From an uncultured Gammaproteobacteria bacterium (lineage in GTDB: Bacteria > Pseudomonadota > Gammaproteobacteria > Eutrophobiales > Eutrophobiaceae), in the NCBI GenBank assembly GCA_951812995.1, contig CATOTD010000003.1, forward strand, positions 267,288 through 331,287: a stretch of DNA of 64,000 nucleotides, written 5' to 3'. Both the position numbers and the translations under genes were made by a program. The notes under the pieces are model-generated. The model was given only the letters and a program-made list of their open reading frames with translations, searched no databases and was not told the origin of the DNA. This document shows positions 8,829 to 18,127 of this stretch, piece after piece (within the stretch, counting starts at the first letter, position 1; each line of letters starts with the position of its first letter).

Positions 8829-10253
8829 TTAGTAAACACCGATATCAATATATGCTCGGACTAATTTTTGAATGGCGACGACATAGGCGGCTGTTCTAAA
8901 ATCATGCACATTATCATTGGATTGATATATTTCTTTTAATTGCTGGTAACTATTACGCATCGTGTCATCAAGCCCTGATCTAACCAGATCGAGCTCATCA
9001 GCACCATGTGCCAGTTCCTTTTGCATCCAGCTAGCAGATTTTTCACCGGTCATGTTCTCAATGACTTTTAGCATCTGCGCACCGCGCATTTCATCGTGTC
9101 TGCGCTCCATTCTCCCAAAACGGATATGGGCGATATTACGCACCCACTCAAAATAAGAAACAGTCACACCGCCGGCATTGATATAAGCATCTGGCAATAT
9201 GGTGATGCCGCGCTGTTGCAAGATGTCATCAGCTTCAAAGGTAACAGGCCCATTCGCTGCTTCGACGATCAACTTAGTCTTGATGTTGTGGGCATTCTCT
9301 TTTGTGATCTGGGCCTCCATGGCCGCTGGAATCAGAATGTCACATTCAATCTCTAAACCGGCCGCAATATTTTCAGAGAAAACGGCCCCGGGAAATCCTT
9401 CTATGGTTTTGTGTTGATTCATGTGCATTCTGACATCTTCAACACACAACCCATCCTCATTAACCAATACGCCATCGCGTTCAATGATGGCTATAATCTT
9501 GCTTTGATCTTCTTCATCCAATAGCTTTGCGGCGTAATAACCCACGTTGCCCAAGCCTTGCACGACAATACGTTTACCGCCAAGTTTAGGTGTCAGTCCC
9601 GCCGCCTTGACATCATCTGCATGACGAAAAAATTCACGTATGGCATAGACTACGCCACGTCCCGTCGCTTCCACCCGGCCGCGGATACCACCGTGCGCGA
9701 CAGGCTTTCCAGTCACGCATCCCAAGTAGTTGATATCCTCAGGGTGTAATTGTTTGTAGGTGTCAGTGATCCAGGCCATCTCTCTTTCACCCGTTCCCAT
9801 GTCAGGTGCCGGGACATTAGTTGCGGGGCTGAGGTAGCCTTTTCTGATCAGTTCTCGCGCAAAGCGTCGCGTGATTCTCTGCATGTCATCACGGGTATAT
9901 TTTGACGGATCAATTAATAGCCCGCCTTTTGATCCGCCAAACGGGACATCAACAATGGCACATTTATAGGTCATCAACGATGCCAGCGCCTCAACTTCAT
10001 CTTCGTTGACAATCGGCGCGAAGCGAATACCACCTTTTGACGGCAATCGGTGATCACTATGTACCGAGCGCCATCCGGTAAATACTTCGATCCTGCCGTT
10101 TATCTCTACCGGGAAACTGACTTTAATAGTGGAGTTGCAGGTCTTGATTGAATTTGAAATACCAGTATCTATCTTGAGCACAGTTAAAGCCCGATCAATC
10201 ATAAAATTTACATTGGCACTGAAGCTCAGTGATGGGTTATTCTTTTTTTCCAT
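8829..10253 (-). CDS. gdhA: Glu/Leu/Phe/Val-family dehydrogenase, probably glutamate dehydrogenase
   Basis: The enzyme should interconvert glutamate and 2-oxoglutarate plus ammonia, linking amino acid and TCA metabolism. Visible motifs are the substrate and active-site segments PFGGSKGG and PAPDMGTGE, the Rossmann segment VVQGLGNVGYYAAK, and an IVEAANGP segment. I chose the ATG at 10253 (474 residues) because a strong AGGGGGA ribosome site sits just upstream. An earlier in-frame start at 10322 would overlap pgeF and add an unconserved 23-residue leader. At 474 residues it is longer than the roughly 420-residue bacterial enzymes. Leucine or phenylalanine dehydrogenase is less likely. It sits between pgeF and clpB, which are usually adjacent. 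Confidence 0.88.
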   Translation of the reverse strand: MEKKNNPSLSFSANVNFMIDRALTVLKIDTGISNSIKTCNSTIKVSFPVEINGRIEVFTGWRSVHSDHRLPSKGGIRFAPIVNEDEVEALASLMTYKCAIVDVPFGGSKGGLLIDPSKYTRDDMQRITRRFARELIRKGYLSPATNVPAPDMGTGEREMAWITDTYKQLHPEDINYLGCVTGKPVAHGGIRGRVEATGRGVVYAIREFFRHADDVKAAGLTPKLGGKRIVVQGLGNVGYYAAKLLDEEDQSKIIAIIERDGVLVNEDGLCVEDVRMHMNQHKTIEGFPGAVFSENIAAGLEIECDILIPAAMEAQITKENAHNIKTKLIVEAANGPVTFEADDILQQRGITILPDAYINAGGVTVSYFEWVRNIAHIRFGRMERRHDEMRGAQMLKVIENMTGEKSASWMQKELAHGADELDLVRSGLDDTMRNSYQQLKEIYQSNDNVHDFRTAAYVVAIQKLVRAYIDIGVY

Positions 10254-10309
10254 AACGTTTTCCCCCTGATTATTATTTCTCGCAAACTTAAAATCTGACC
10301 ATGATTGTA

Positions 10310-11056
10310 TTACGCCATCCAAATCATGGTCGCCATTCGACCGGTCTTGCCGTCACGTCGATATGAATAGAATAAACTATCCTCTGTGTAGGTACATAGT
10401 CCAGATTCATGAATTGAGTCAACGCCTGATTTTTTTAATATGATTTTAACTATTTTGACTAAATCGCAGTACCAGTGATCTGTATTGATCTGATGAAACG
10501 CACTTTTTAGTCGTATTGAATGCGCCAGACATTGTTCATAAACCGCTTTGCCCACTATATAGTGTTGACTGCTGATACAAGGACCTATCCAAATCTGCAA
10601 GGATGCTGGGCGCGAAAATGCCTGGACTGCTTTTTCAATTATCCCACAACAGATCCCTCTCCAACCTGCATGGATAGCGCCTATCTGTGTACCACCGACA
10701 TCGCAGAACAAAATAGGCACACAGTCTGCCGTCATGACGGCACAGACTTTATTTTGCTGTGTCGTATAACTGCCATCTGCGGAAAAATTTTCAGGACCGG
10801 CATCAATAGAGATTATTTTCGCACCATGGATCTGTTCCAACCAGACGGGTGCTGTGGGTAAGCTGAGATGGCGGGTTAAAATCTTTCGATTTTTTATGAC
10901 ATTTTCCGGCAAGTCGCCGACATGCAACGCCAGATTAAGATCCTGATACGGCCAGCGACTACACCCGCCAAACCGTAATGATGTGCCGGCACGTATTTTT
11001 TTCGGAGCCGGCCAATCAGCCCACATCCATAAATCGTCAGGCGGTTGCGTCATCAT
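10310..11056 (-). CDS. pgeF: PgeF (YfiH) copper/zinc laccase-like peptidoglycan-editing factor
   Basis: A 248-residue member of the YfiH/LACC1 family. In E. coli it removes mis-incorporated L-Ser from UDP-MurNAc; related proteins act as purine nucleoside enzymes with polyphenol oxidase activity. The three metal ligands are visible in the EQIHG, MTADCVP and IHAGWRG segments. Its start overlaps the end of rluD by 20 bases, so translation is coupled, as in many gammaproteobacteria where rluD-pgeF-clpB is conserved. It is cytoplasmic; no signal peptide is seen. Confidence 0.95.
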   Translation of the reverse strand: MMTQPPDDLWMWADWPAPKKIRAGTSLRFGGCSRWPYQDLNLALHVGDLPENVIKNRKILTRHLSLPTAPVWLEQIHGAKIISIDAGPENFSADGSYTTQQNKVCAVMTADCVPILFCDVGGTQIGAIHAGWRGICCGIIEKAVQAFSRPASLQIWIGPCISSQHYIVGKAVYEQCLAHSIRLKSAFHQINTDHWYCDLVKIVKIILKKSGVDSIHESGLCTYTEDSLFYSYRRDGKTGRMATMIWMA

Positions 11057-11990
11057 TATTCAAGGCGGTGATTAATGTTTGCATGGCATCTGGTAATTCG
11101 GCGATAAATTGCATTACTTGTTTTGTCGTCGGGTGTGTCAAGGTGAGTGCAGAGGCATGTAAGGCTTGCCGATTACAATGGCTGATGATATTGCGCAGGG
11201 ACGCATCTATTCCTTTGCGAAGAGATTGATGATAGCCATAGACCGGATCGCCCACGATGGGATGCTTTATATGCGCTAGATGCACTCTAATTTGATGGGT
11301 CCGGCCTGTTTCGAGTTGTACATGGAGATGGGTATAGTGTTTATATTTCTTGATTATTCTGTAGTGCGTTGTCGCTATTTTGCCATTATCTGTGATGGCC
11401 ATTTTGATTCTTTGTCGAGGATGTCGTCCTATTTTGTTGGTAATGGAGCCGCCCGAGATGAGTTGACCACAAACGATTGCCTGGTATTCGCGCTTTATAG
11501 CTCGCCGTTGCAGTTGTTTAACCAAAGCGGTATGTGACGGAAGGGTGCGTGCGATGACCAAAAGACCGGATGTGTCTTTATCCAGACGGTGAATAATCCC
11601 CGCTCGCGGCACTACAGCGAGACTTTCATCAAAATGTAACAAGGCATTTACCAATGTGTGATCAGGATTGCCCGCGCCAGGATGCACAACCAATCCAGCC
11701 GGTTTGTTGATAATAATGAATGCTTCATCTTCATGGACAATATTTAACTTGATTGCTTCGGCCTGATGTTCATGACGTGCATCAATTTTAGTCTTGATTT
11801 CAATAACATCACCGCTATTGACAGTATCCCGTTGTCGGTAAATTGTTTTATTCACGGTAACATCACCCGCCTTGATCCACGACTGGATACGAACACGAGA
11901 ATGTTCCAGATACAGTTTAGCAAGCGTTCGATCAAGGCGTTGACCGGCAAGTGCATCTGGCACGACTATTTTTAGTTGTAGTTTAGGCAT
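11037..11990 (-). CDS. rluD: 23S rRNA pseudouridine(1911/1915/1917) synthase RluD
   Basis: RluD makes three pseudouridines in helix 69 of 23S rRNA, needed for normal 50S assembly. An N-terminal S4 RNA-binding domain (AGQRLDRTLAKLY onward) is followed by the synthase domain. The catalytic aspartate lies in HRLDKDTSGLLV, and LETGRTHQIRVH is the second family signature. I prefer the ATG at 11990, which gives MPKLQLK and matches the family start. An upstream in-frame ATG at 12011 adds seven residues and lacks a ribosome site. Divergent from bamD, as in E. coli. Confidence 0.95.
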   Translation of the reverse strand: MPKLQLKIVVPDALAGQRLDRTLAKLYLEHSRVRIQSWIKAGDVTVNKTIYRQRDTVNSGDVIEIKTKIDARHEHQAEAIKLNIVHEDEAFIIINKPAGLVVHPGAGNPDHTLVNALLHFDESLAVVPRAGIIHRLDKDTSGLLVIARTLPSHTALVKQLQRRAIKREYQAIVCGQLISGGSITNKIGRHPRQRIKMAITDNGKIATTHYRIIKKYKHYTHLHVQLETGRTHQIRVHLAHIKHPIVGDPVYGYHQSLRKGIDASLRNIISHCNRQALHASALTLTHPTTKQVMQFIAELPDAMQTLITALNNDDATA

Positions 11991-12037
11991 GTGTCTGGGA
12001 CTTTCCCTCATGCAGGGTTTACGCTAATCTACAGTCT

Positions 12038-12793
12038 ATGCGACATTCGATATTATTTTTACTGATTTTTACGCTTTCTGGTTGTTCCTACTTCAAAGAT
12101 AAGGGCGATGATACCGCAACTTGGGATGCGGATCGTATTTATACGGAGGCTCGAGGCGCATTGGATTCGGGCGCTTATGCAAAAGCCATTGAGCTGTATC
12201 AAAAGTTGGAAACTAAATTTCCCTTTGGCGTGCATGCACAACAAGCATTACTTGATTTGGCGTATGCGCATTATAAGAATAATGAACCCGAGGCGGTGCT
12301 TGCGGCCTGTGATCGTTTTATCAAGCTATACCCGCAAAATACGCATGTTGATTATGCCTATTATCTAAAAGGTCTGACAAATTTTAATAAGGGCAAGGGG
12401 TTCACACAGCGTTATTTGCCGATAGATGAATCGCAACGTGATCCGGATGCTGCACTCACGGCTTTCCAGAGTTTTTCTGAGCTTATCGAACGTTTTCCTG
12501 ATAGCCAGTACGTCGAAGATGCCATGCAACGCATGCGCTATTTACGTAATATCCTGGCAAAAAGTGAAATCCATGTTGCGCATTATTATATGCGCCGCGG
12601 GGCGCTTGTAGCCGCTGTAAACAGGGCGAGATATGTTATAGAGAACTATCCTAAAACGCCGTCTGTGCCAGATGCTTTGGTGTTAATGGCAAAGGCGTAT
12701 CGTGTACTGGAAATGAATGATCTGGCCAATGATGCCTTGCGTGTGTTGGAATTTAATTACCCCAATCATCCGGGGCTTTATGACACGAACTAA
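12038..12793 (+). CDS. bamD: Outer-membrane assembly lipoprotein BamD
   Basis: BamD is the essential lipoprotein of the BAM complex that inserts beta-barrel proteins into the outer membrane. The 251-residue protein starts with a lipoprotein signal peptide and lipobox LSGC (modified Cys at 16). Tetratricopeptide-like helices follow, with motifs such as YKNNEPEAVLAACDRFIKLYP, ending in the family's FNYPNHP segment. Length matches E. coli BamD (245). It is divergent from rluD with a very short intergenic region, the conserved gammaproteobacterial arrangement. Confidence 0.96.
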   Translation: MRHSILFLLIFTLSGCSYFKDKGDDTATWDADRIYTEARGALDSGAYAKAIELYQKLETKFPFGVHAQQALLDLAYAHYKNNEPEAVLAACDRFIKLYPQNTHVDYAYYLKGLTNFNKGKGFTQRYLPIDESQRDPDAALTAFQSFSELIERFPDSQYVEDAMQRMRYLRNILAKSEIHVAHYYMRRGALVAAVNRARYVIENYPKTPSVPDALVLMAKAYRVLEMNDLANDALRVLEFNYPNHPGLYDTN

Positions 12794-12828
12794 TGCGGAA
12801 TGACGCGGAATGATATGCAGATCATACG

Positions 12829-13377
12829 TTAATAATGTAATGCTTCGGGCGATGCGGTGTAGGCTTGCAGTGCCTCAATAATCTCGACTTTGGCATCCGC
12901 CTCTCCGTACCAACCATCAACCTTGACCCATTTATTGGGTTCCAAGTCCTTATAATGCTCAAAAAAGTGGGTAATCTGATCAAGTAAAGCCGGTTGCACG
13001 TCCCGATAAGAATTAATATCGCGGTTGAATTTAGAGACTGAATCAATCGGCACGACCATCAGCTTGCTGTCGTCACCCGCCTCATCGGTCATTTTCAACA
13101 CGCCGATCGGACGACAAGGTATAACGGCTCCAGAGATGATGGACATGGGGGTCATGACAATAACATCTGTTGGGTCGCCATCTTTCGCCAGCGTCTTTGG
13201 TATATAGCCGTAATTACAAGGGTAATGCATCGACGTATTTAGAAAACGATCAACAAACATGGCACCGCTTTCTTTATCCAATTCATATTTAACGGGAGGG
13301 CCATGAATGGGGATCTCAATCACAACATTCACCTCATCGGGTGGATTGTTGCCGGCGGTAACCCTATCTAGGTTCAT
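12829..13377 (-). CDS. ppa: Inorganic pyrophosphatase, family I
   Basis: This cytoplasmic enzyme hydrolyses pyrophosphate to two phosphates and so drives biosynthetic reactions such as acetyl-CoA synthetase next door. The 182-residue length and the signature DGDPTDVIVM with its metal-binding aspartates define family I. YGYIPKT and the PNKWVKVDGW region also match. It begins nine bases after the acs stop and is probably co-transcribed with acs, a sensible pairing because Acs releases pyrophosphate. Convergent with bamD. Confidence 0.97.
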   Translation of the reverse strand: MNLDRVTAGNNPPDEVNVVIEIPIHGPPVKYELDKESGAMFVDRFLNTSMHYPCNYGYIPKTLAKDGDPTDVIVMTPMSIISGAVIPCRPIGVLKMTDEAGDDSKLMVVPIDSVSKFNRDINSYRDVQPALLDQITHFFEHYKDLEPNKWVKVDGWYGEADAKVEIIEALQAYTASPEALHY

Positions 13378-13386
13378 TGCTTAAAT

Positions 13387-15324
13387 TTATTTGTTGATGC
13401 GATTATCAATGAGGTTGTCAACCACGCCAGGATCGGCAAGCGTGCTGGTATCGCCCAAGGTATCAAGTTCATTGGCCGCCACCTTGCGCAATATACGGCG
13501 CATGATCTTGCCCGAGCGTGTTTTGGGTAGCCCTGGTGCCCATTGAATAACATCGGGTGATGCAATCGGCCCGATTTCTTTTCTGACGTGTTGGATCAGT
13601 GCTTTATTGACATCATCTGTCGCTGCTACACCCGCTATCAAAGTGACGTAGGCATAGATACCCTGGCCTTTTATAGCGTGCGGGAAACCGACAACGGCCG
13701 CTTCTGCGACTTTTGGATGCAATACTAATGCGCTTTCTATTTCCGCCGTTCCTAGCCGATGCCCCGACACATTGATGACATCATCAACACGACCCGTGAT
13801 CCAATAATAGCCGTCTTCATCCCGGCGCGCCCCATCGCCGGTAAAATACTTACCCGGGAACATGGTGAAATAGGTCTCCTTAAAACGGGCATGATCACCG
13901 TACAAGGTACGCATCTGTCCCGGCCATGGACGTTTTATGCAGAGCGCACCTGCGGTCGCACCCGTTAATTCATTACCTTGATCATCAACGATACAGGGTT
14001 CAACACCAAAGAACGGTAGCGTTGCCGAGCCGGGTTTAAGTCGTGTCGCACCAGGGAGGGGTGTAATCAAGTGCCCGCCTGTTTCAGTTTGCCACCAGGT
14101 ATCCACGATCGGGCATTGCGCATTACCTACCACATTGTAATACCATTGCCAGGCTTCTGGATTGATGGGTTCGCCAACCGACCCTAAGATGCGCAAACTG
14201 GAGCGATCTGTCTTCGTGACAAAATCATCACCTTGGCCTAGTAACATACGAATTGCGGTCGGTGCCGTATAAAATAGATTCACTTTCCATTTATCGACCA
14301 CTTGCCAAAAGCGACTGGCATCGGGAAAGGTGGGTACGCCTTCAAACATGACGGAAGTCGCGCCGTTTGCAAGCGGGCCATAGACGATATAGGAGTGGCC
14401 TGTTACCCAGCCTACATCCGCCGTACACCAGTAGATCTCGCCTTCCTGATAATCGAAGACATATTTGTGGGTCATGGCGGCAAACAGTAAATACCCGCCC
14501 GTTGTATGTACAACGCCCTTGGGTTTTCCAGTGGAGCCGGAGGTATAGAGGATAAACAGAGGATCTTCGGCATCCATAACTGCAGGCGGACAATCCGCGG
14601 CGGCGGCCGCCACAACATCGTGATACCAGACATCCCGCGCCTCGTTCCAGGCCACCTCACCGCCGGTACGTTTAACGACAACACAGGTCGTGACACTTGG
14701 GCAATCAGCCAAGGCTTTATCGGCATTTATCTTCAAAGGGATTTGCCTCTTGCCGCGCAGACCATAATCACTGGTAATCAAGACCTTGCAATCGGCATCA
14801 TTGATGCGGTCCCGTAATGCGTCAGGGGAGAAACCACCAAAGACAACAGAGTGAATCGCGCCTATGCGAGTACACGCCAACATGGCAACCGTTGCCTCCG
14901 GAATCATCGGCATATACAAGCAAACCCGATCGCCTTTTGTTACGCCGCGTGCCTTTAGCGCATTGGCAAAGCGGCAAACTTCATCATGCAATGCCCGATA
15001 GGTGATCTGGCGATCTTCTGTTGGATCGTCGCCTTCCCAGATGAGGGCGACTTGATCACCGCGTGTTGCCAGATGTCGATCCAGGCAATTATGAGAAACG
15101 TTTAGCTTACCGCCTATGAACCAATTAATGGTGGCTGCATTGTAGTCGCCTTCGTGTACCTTGTCCCACTTGGCAAACCAGCTCAGAAATGTTTCAGCCT
15201 GCTCACCCCAGAAAGCGTCTGCATCATTAATGGATCGCGCATACATGTCACGATAACGTTCTGCATTGATATGCGCGTGTTCCGCAATAGCGTCCGGCAC
15301 GTCATAGATTTTTTCTTCAGACAC
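13387..15324 (-). CDS. acs: Acetyl-CoA synthetase (AMP-forming)
   Basis: Acs activates acetate to acetyl-CoA via acetyl-AMP. Visible are the AMP-binding P-loop [18 protein letters not shown], the WWQTETGGH motif, the hinge region [17 protein letters not shown] and the C-terminal [11 protein letters not shown] motif carrying the lysine that protein acetyltransferases modify in homologues. I place the start at the GTG at 15324 (645 residues), because GGAGG lies five bases upstream; the frame stays open a little further to a TTG at 15336 that would overlap that ribosome site. It is followed closely by ppa. Confidence 0.96.
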   Translation of the reverse strand: MSEEKIYDVPDAIAEHAHINAERYRDMYARSINDADAFWGEQAETFLSWFAKWDKVHEGDYNAATINWFIGGKLNVSHNCLDRHLATRGDQVALIWEGDDPTEDRQITYRALHDEVCRFANALKARGVTKGDRVCLYMPMIPEATVAMLACTRIGAIHSVVFGGFSPDALRDRINDADCKVLITSDYGLRGKRQIPLKINADKALADCPSVTTCVVVKRTGGEVAWNEARDVWYHDVVAAAAADCPPAVMDAEDPLFILYTSGSTGKPKGVVHTTGGYLLFAAMTHKYVFDYQEGEIYWCTADVGWVTGHSYIVYGPLANGATSVMFEGVPTFPDASRFWQVVDKWKVNLFYTAPTAIRMLLGQGDDFVTKTDRSSLRILGSVGEPINPEAWQWYYNVVGNAQCPIVDTWWQTETGGHLITPLPGATRLKPGSATLPFFGVEPCIVDDQGNELTGATAGALCIKRPWPGQMRTLYGDHARFKETYFTMFPGKYFTGDGARRDEDGYYWITGRVDDVINVSGHRLGTAEIESALVLHPKVAEAAVVGFPHAIKGQGIYAYVTLIAGVAATDDVNKALIQHVRKEIGPIASPDVIQWAPGLPKTRSGKIMRRILRKVAANELDTLGDTSTLADPGVVDNLIDNRINK

Positions 15325-15698
15325 AATAACCTCCAATCAATTTATGCAACTTGATAATCATTGTCATCTGCTAGCTACCGCCCCCCAAGATCGTCCATTA
15401 ATAGTCGTCGCTCAAGGGAGCAACCAACAGACTTGAACCCTCGTTTGTCTTGTTGCCATGCAATCAACACAAGCCATCGAAGCACAAAAGGGATCCAAAC
15501 GTATGGATCGCATAATACTGCATTTTTTCGACTCCTGAAACACATTATCCAGGGTTAGCCAGGGTGGTCGGTCGGGGTTAGCCAAGGCCGGTCGGGGTTA
15601 GCCGAGGTTGGTCGGGGTCGGCCAGGGCTATGGGTTGTTGGCGATGCTTATATCTGGATCATGCCTTAATGTACTGCCCAAGTATAGGGGAATTATAA
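15325..15698. other. Spacer between acs and the IS cluster; contains GC-rich 20-bp tandem repeats
   Basis: This 374-base stretch holds the acs leader with its ribosome site, then AT-mixed sequence without a recognisable gene, then the GC-rich repeat block at 15551-15629. No protein family was recognised in any frame. Confidence 0.5.
15551..15629. repeat. Tandem 20-bp GC-rich repeat, about four units
   Basis: Units with a 20-base period read GGTCGGGGTTAGCC plus six variable bases at 15570-15589, 15590-15609 and 15610-15629, with a degenerate unit before them (15551-15569). The G-rich strand bias and composition differ sharply from the neighbourhood. There is no spacer between units, so this is not a CRISPR array. 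A much shorter G/T-rich stretch (22998-23020) precedes another copy of the same IS256 element. Confidence 0.75.
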
Positions 15699-15860
15699 GA
15701 GTTATAACCGAATCTGGTGTCTGAATAAATTTGAAGTATGCGGTGTGCCTTGCTGGAATCGGTTTTGTCTAGCAATCGAAAGTAACAAGAGGAGCACGCC
15801 ACACATGACAAAAGATACTGTGATTGATCTGGGTACACCAGCGGGAATTGATCCACTGAG
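15699..15860 (+). mobile_element. IS256-family element, lineage A: 5' end fragment
   Basis: From GAGTTATAACC onward, this is nearly identical to the first 160 bases of the full-length copy at 23022-24401, including the ribosome site and the start MTKDTVI-LGTP. It breaks off at 15860 where a second IS256-type element (lineage B) begins. It encodes only about the first 18 residues of the transposase, so it is a dead remnant. Confidence 0.9.
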
Positions 15861-16554
15861 ATAACGTAAATTATCTTTCGCAAATATGAAGAGGCGGTTC
15901 CCTTTATCTGGTTAAATAAAAAGTGACATAACCATTTATTTGACCAGGAGAAGAGTCGCCATGAGCGATGATACAAGCAAGCACTTGAACAATGTAGTCC
16001 CTATTGATGAACAGGCACTGCAGGGCCATCTCAACAAAGTGGTACTGAAGACTGTGGCAGACACCTGCAACCAGATTCTGGACGCTGAGGTTGATGCGCT
16101 GGTGGGTGCTGATCGATATGCACGCACTGAGACGCGCAAAGACGACCGGTCTGGTAGCTACACCAGGAAGTGCCACACAAGGGCTGGAGAGCTTGAGTTA
16201 AAGATGCCGAAGCTACGCAAGCAGACCTTTGAGATGGCCATCATAGAGCGCTATCGGCACCGTGTAGCGTCAATTGAAGAGGCACTGATTGAGATGTATC
16301 TGGCAGGTGTTTCAGTACAACGTGTAGAAGACATTACCGCAGCATTGTGGGGTACCCGTGTCAGCTTAGGGACTATTTCAAAGCTCAACCAGCGTATCTA
16401 TGGGCAGATTGAAGAGTGGCGTAATCGCCCCATAGGGAGTGATTTCCCTTATGTATACCTGGACGGTGTTGTGCTCAAACGCAGTTGGGGCGGTGCAGTG
16501 AAGAACGTTTCTGTTCTAGTCGCCATAGGTGTTGGGGACGATGGCTACCGCCTT
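15861..16554 (+). mobile_element. IS256-family element, lineage B: 5' half, truncated
   Basis: The left tip (ATTATCTTTCGCA core) and the transposase from the ATG at 15961 (MSDDTSKHLNN) match the copy at 49552-50911 closely, with about five residue differences in 200. The reading frame holds the first part of the Mutator-type transposase, including the first catalytic aspartate region VYLDGVVLKRSW. At 16554 homology stops inside codon GGC-TAC-CGC, and 37 unrelated residues follow to a stop at 16665. It is therefore a 3'-truncated, inactive copy inserted into lineage A. Confidence 0.9.
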
Positions 16555-16678
16555 GGCAATTATCTCATAACCTCTCTCACCCGAGTAACCGGTACGGGAG
16601 ATCATGCAGTGATTGTTTTCATGACACTGACAACTATATATGGATCTGTTTCGGTTAAAAAATGATCCTTTTTTCAAG

Positions 16679-16712
16679 CTAAAAAAAACGGCTCATAAAG
16701 AGCCGTTTTTAT
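16679..16712 (-). terminator. Intrinsic terminator of the porin-like gene
   Basis: On the minus strand, ACGGCTC, a five-base loop and GAGCCGT form a perfect 7-bp stem followed by a run of T residues. It lies about 20 bases beyond the stop codon of the gene at 16732-17487 and is a textbook Rho-independent terminator. Confidence 0.9.
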
Positions 16713-16731
16713 CTAACAACAGTTTCAAGGT

Positions 16732-17487
16732 TTAGATACTACGTGACACGGTAAATACAAATACATCTTCTAACGCAAAACCGTCTCCAATCACATCCGC
16801 ATCAAAATTATCATGATAACGAATATCCAGATCAAAACCTAAGACCGATTTCGTGATACCAACATCTATATGCCCATAGTCATCAGGAAAAAAATCGTTG
16901 CCGCCGACACCACCAACATCCTGATAGCCATAACCAAAATCTAAACCAAAGCCCTGCGGTAAGGTAAACGCAACAGAAGGTCTTATATAGTAGGCATTAT
17001 CACCGTTGTCAAAATATTCTGAAGAATAATTAAATTCAAGATTGACGTATGGCTCACCCGGCAAACCTTCAAGGCCGCGTCCTATAGAAGTCCATAGCTC
17101 AAACGTAGTATCGTCACGTGCCTCACTACCTTTTTGTCCAGGGAAAGTATACAAGAGTGGCATGATCATCACATCAAAATCACCAACCGTAGCTGCCCAA
17201 CCCGCGTAGTAATCAACTTCTAACGTACCACCAATGCCGTTGTCATCGGTTGGATTAGTACTCGTTCCCCAAGCACCTACAAACCAGGCACCATAACCCC
17301 AATCGAAACTACCTTGAATCGCTGGATCACGATCACTGAATGTTGTGCCTCGAAACGTATAATCAGTTGTAAGAGTCAATGTCGCACTAAAATTCTCTGC
17401 GGCAAAAGGGTCTGCCGCTACTGAGACGCTTCCCATGCTGAATACCGATACCACGCCCGCTAACAATATTTTTGTAAATTTTTTCAT
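16732..17487 (-). CDS. TorF-family putative outer-membrane porin (TIGR02001-like)
   Basis: A 251-residue secreted protein. A clear signal peptide ends near VSVAADPF (residues 1-26). The mature part is rich in Gly, aromatic and Asp residues and begins with the family pattern SATLTLTTDYTFRG, typical of the TIGR02001/TorF putative porin family. It ends in a series of amphipathic strands. The predicted fold is a beta-barrel in the outer membrane; the substrate is unknown. The gene has its own terminator and is the only intact gene inside the IS cluster at 15.7-20.9 kb, which suggests that it is kept by selection or arrived with these elements. Confidence 0.78.
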   Translation of the reverse strand: MKKFTKILLAGVVSVFSMGSVSVAADPFAAENFSATLTLTTDYTFRGTTFSDRDPAIQGSFDWGYGAWFVGAWGTSTNPTDDNGIGGTLEVDYYAGWAATVGDFDVMIMPLLYTFPGQKGSEARDDTTFELWTSIGRGLEGLPGEPYVNLEFNYSSEYFDNGDNAYYIRPSVAFTLPQGFGLDFGYGYQDVGGVGGNDFFPDDYGHIDVGITKSVLGFDLDIRYHDNFDADVIGDGFALEDVFVFTVSRSI

Positions 17488-17750
17488 AGTTTTTTAATCT
17501 CCCGATTACTCCAACAATTATTTAAGTAAACACCTAGTCTGAATGGCACTATCCCCCCCTCTAAATAACGCGTAAAGAAAACATCCAAAAATTCTTCTTG
17601 CACCCGCGTATAATGCGCATGGAATTTTTCGTTGTATGGATAAAATCGCCAATTCCCTATGAGGAGTACTCTATGGGGAGTACTGCCTAAGTAATAGATT
17701 AAACGATAATTTTTATTTCAGTAAATATTTATTATGCGCAAAAACGAGTT
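17488..17750. other. Upstream region of the porin gene
   Basis: This 263-base AT-rich stretch should carry the promoter of the minus-strand porin gene. A TATAAT (17609-17614) reads on the plus strand, but I could not pair it with a -35 at proper spacing. No gene is seen. Confidence 0.4.
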
Positions 17751-18050
17751 ATTGTCAAAAGTAGTGTCTGGCAAGTTAGTCATGCGGCTGGCATGTCGTC
17801 CTTGTTCACCTCGCTTCCATCTTTAGACTTCACGCCTTCAATCACCTTCGCGAGGTGTCTGAAGCCTCTCAATTTGCGCCAGGAATCTTCTGCGCATAAT
17901 CCCATCTTGCAGACCATCGTCAACATCGTATTGCGCGTGACACAACCTTTGGCTTGGCGTGTTCCATGCCGGAACGTCGCAAAACTCGACTCAATGACAT
18001 TGGTTGTCCTGATGTGGGTCCAGTGTTCCGCTGGAAAGTCATAAAATGGA
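17751..18050 (-). mobile_element. IS256-family element, lineage A: 3' end fragment, inverted
   Basis: Reverse-complementing this stretch gives the last quarter of the lineage A transposase (FPAEHW-HIRTTNV, GLCAEDSWRKLRGFRHLAKVI) ending at a TGA (17780-17782) and the right tip with the GTGTCTG core. It is diverged from the 23-24.4 kb copy by a handful of substitutions. It points the opposite way to the 5' fragment at 15699, so an inversion or two independent copies must be assumed. The inner break is at about 18050. Confidence 0.88.
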
Positions 18051-18127
18051 AACCTCGAACAACTTGGTTTTTGGGACGAGGACGAAGCGAGTTTCGCTCG
18101 GCCTCACCCGCATAGCGGGTGTGAAGG

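Noticed and set aside
10254..10322. Longer start of the glutamate dehydrogenase (23 extra residues)
   Set aside because: It overlaps pgeF, is unlike family N-termini, and a strong ribosome site precedes the ATG at 10253.
15551..15629. Regularly spaced repeat considered as a CRISPR array
   Set aside because: Units are contiguous with no spacers, only about four copies, and no cas genes are in the window.
16555..16665. The 37-residue C-terminal extension of the lineage B frame
   Set aside because: It is out-of-element sequence read by chance after truncation and does not resemble a transposase.
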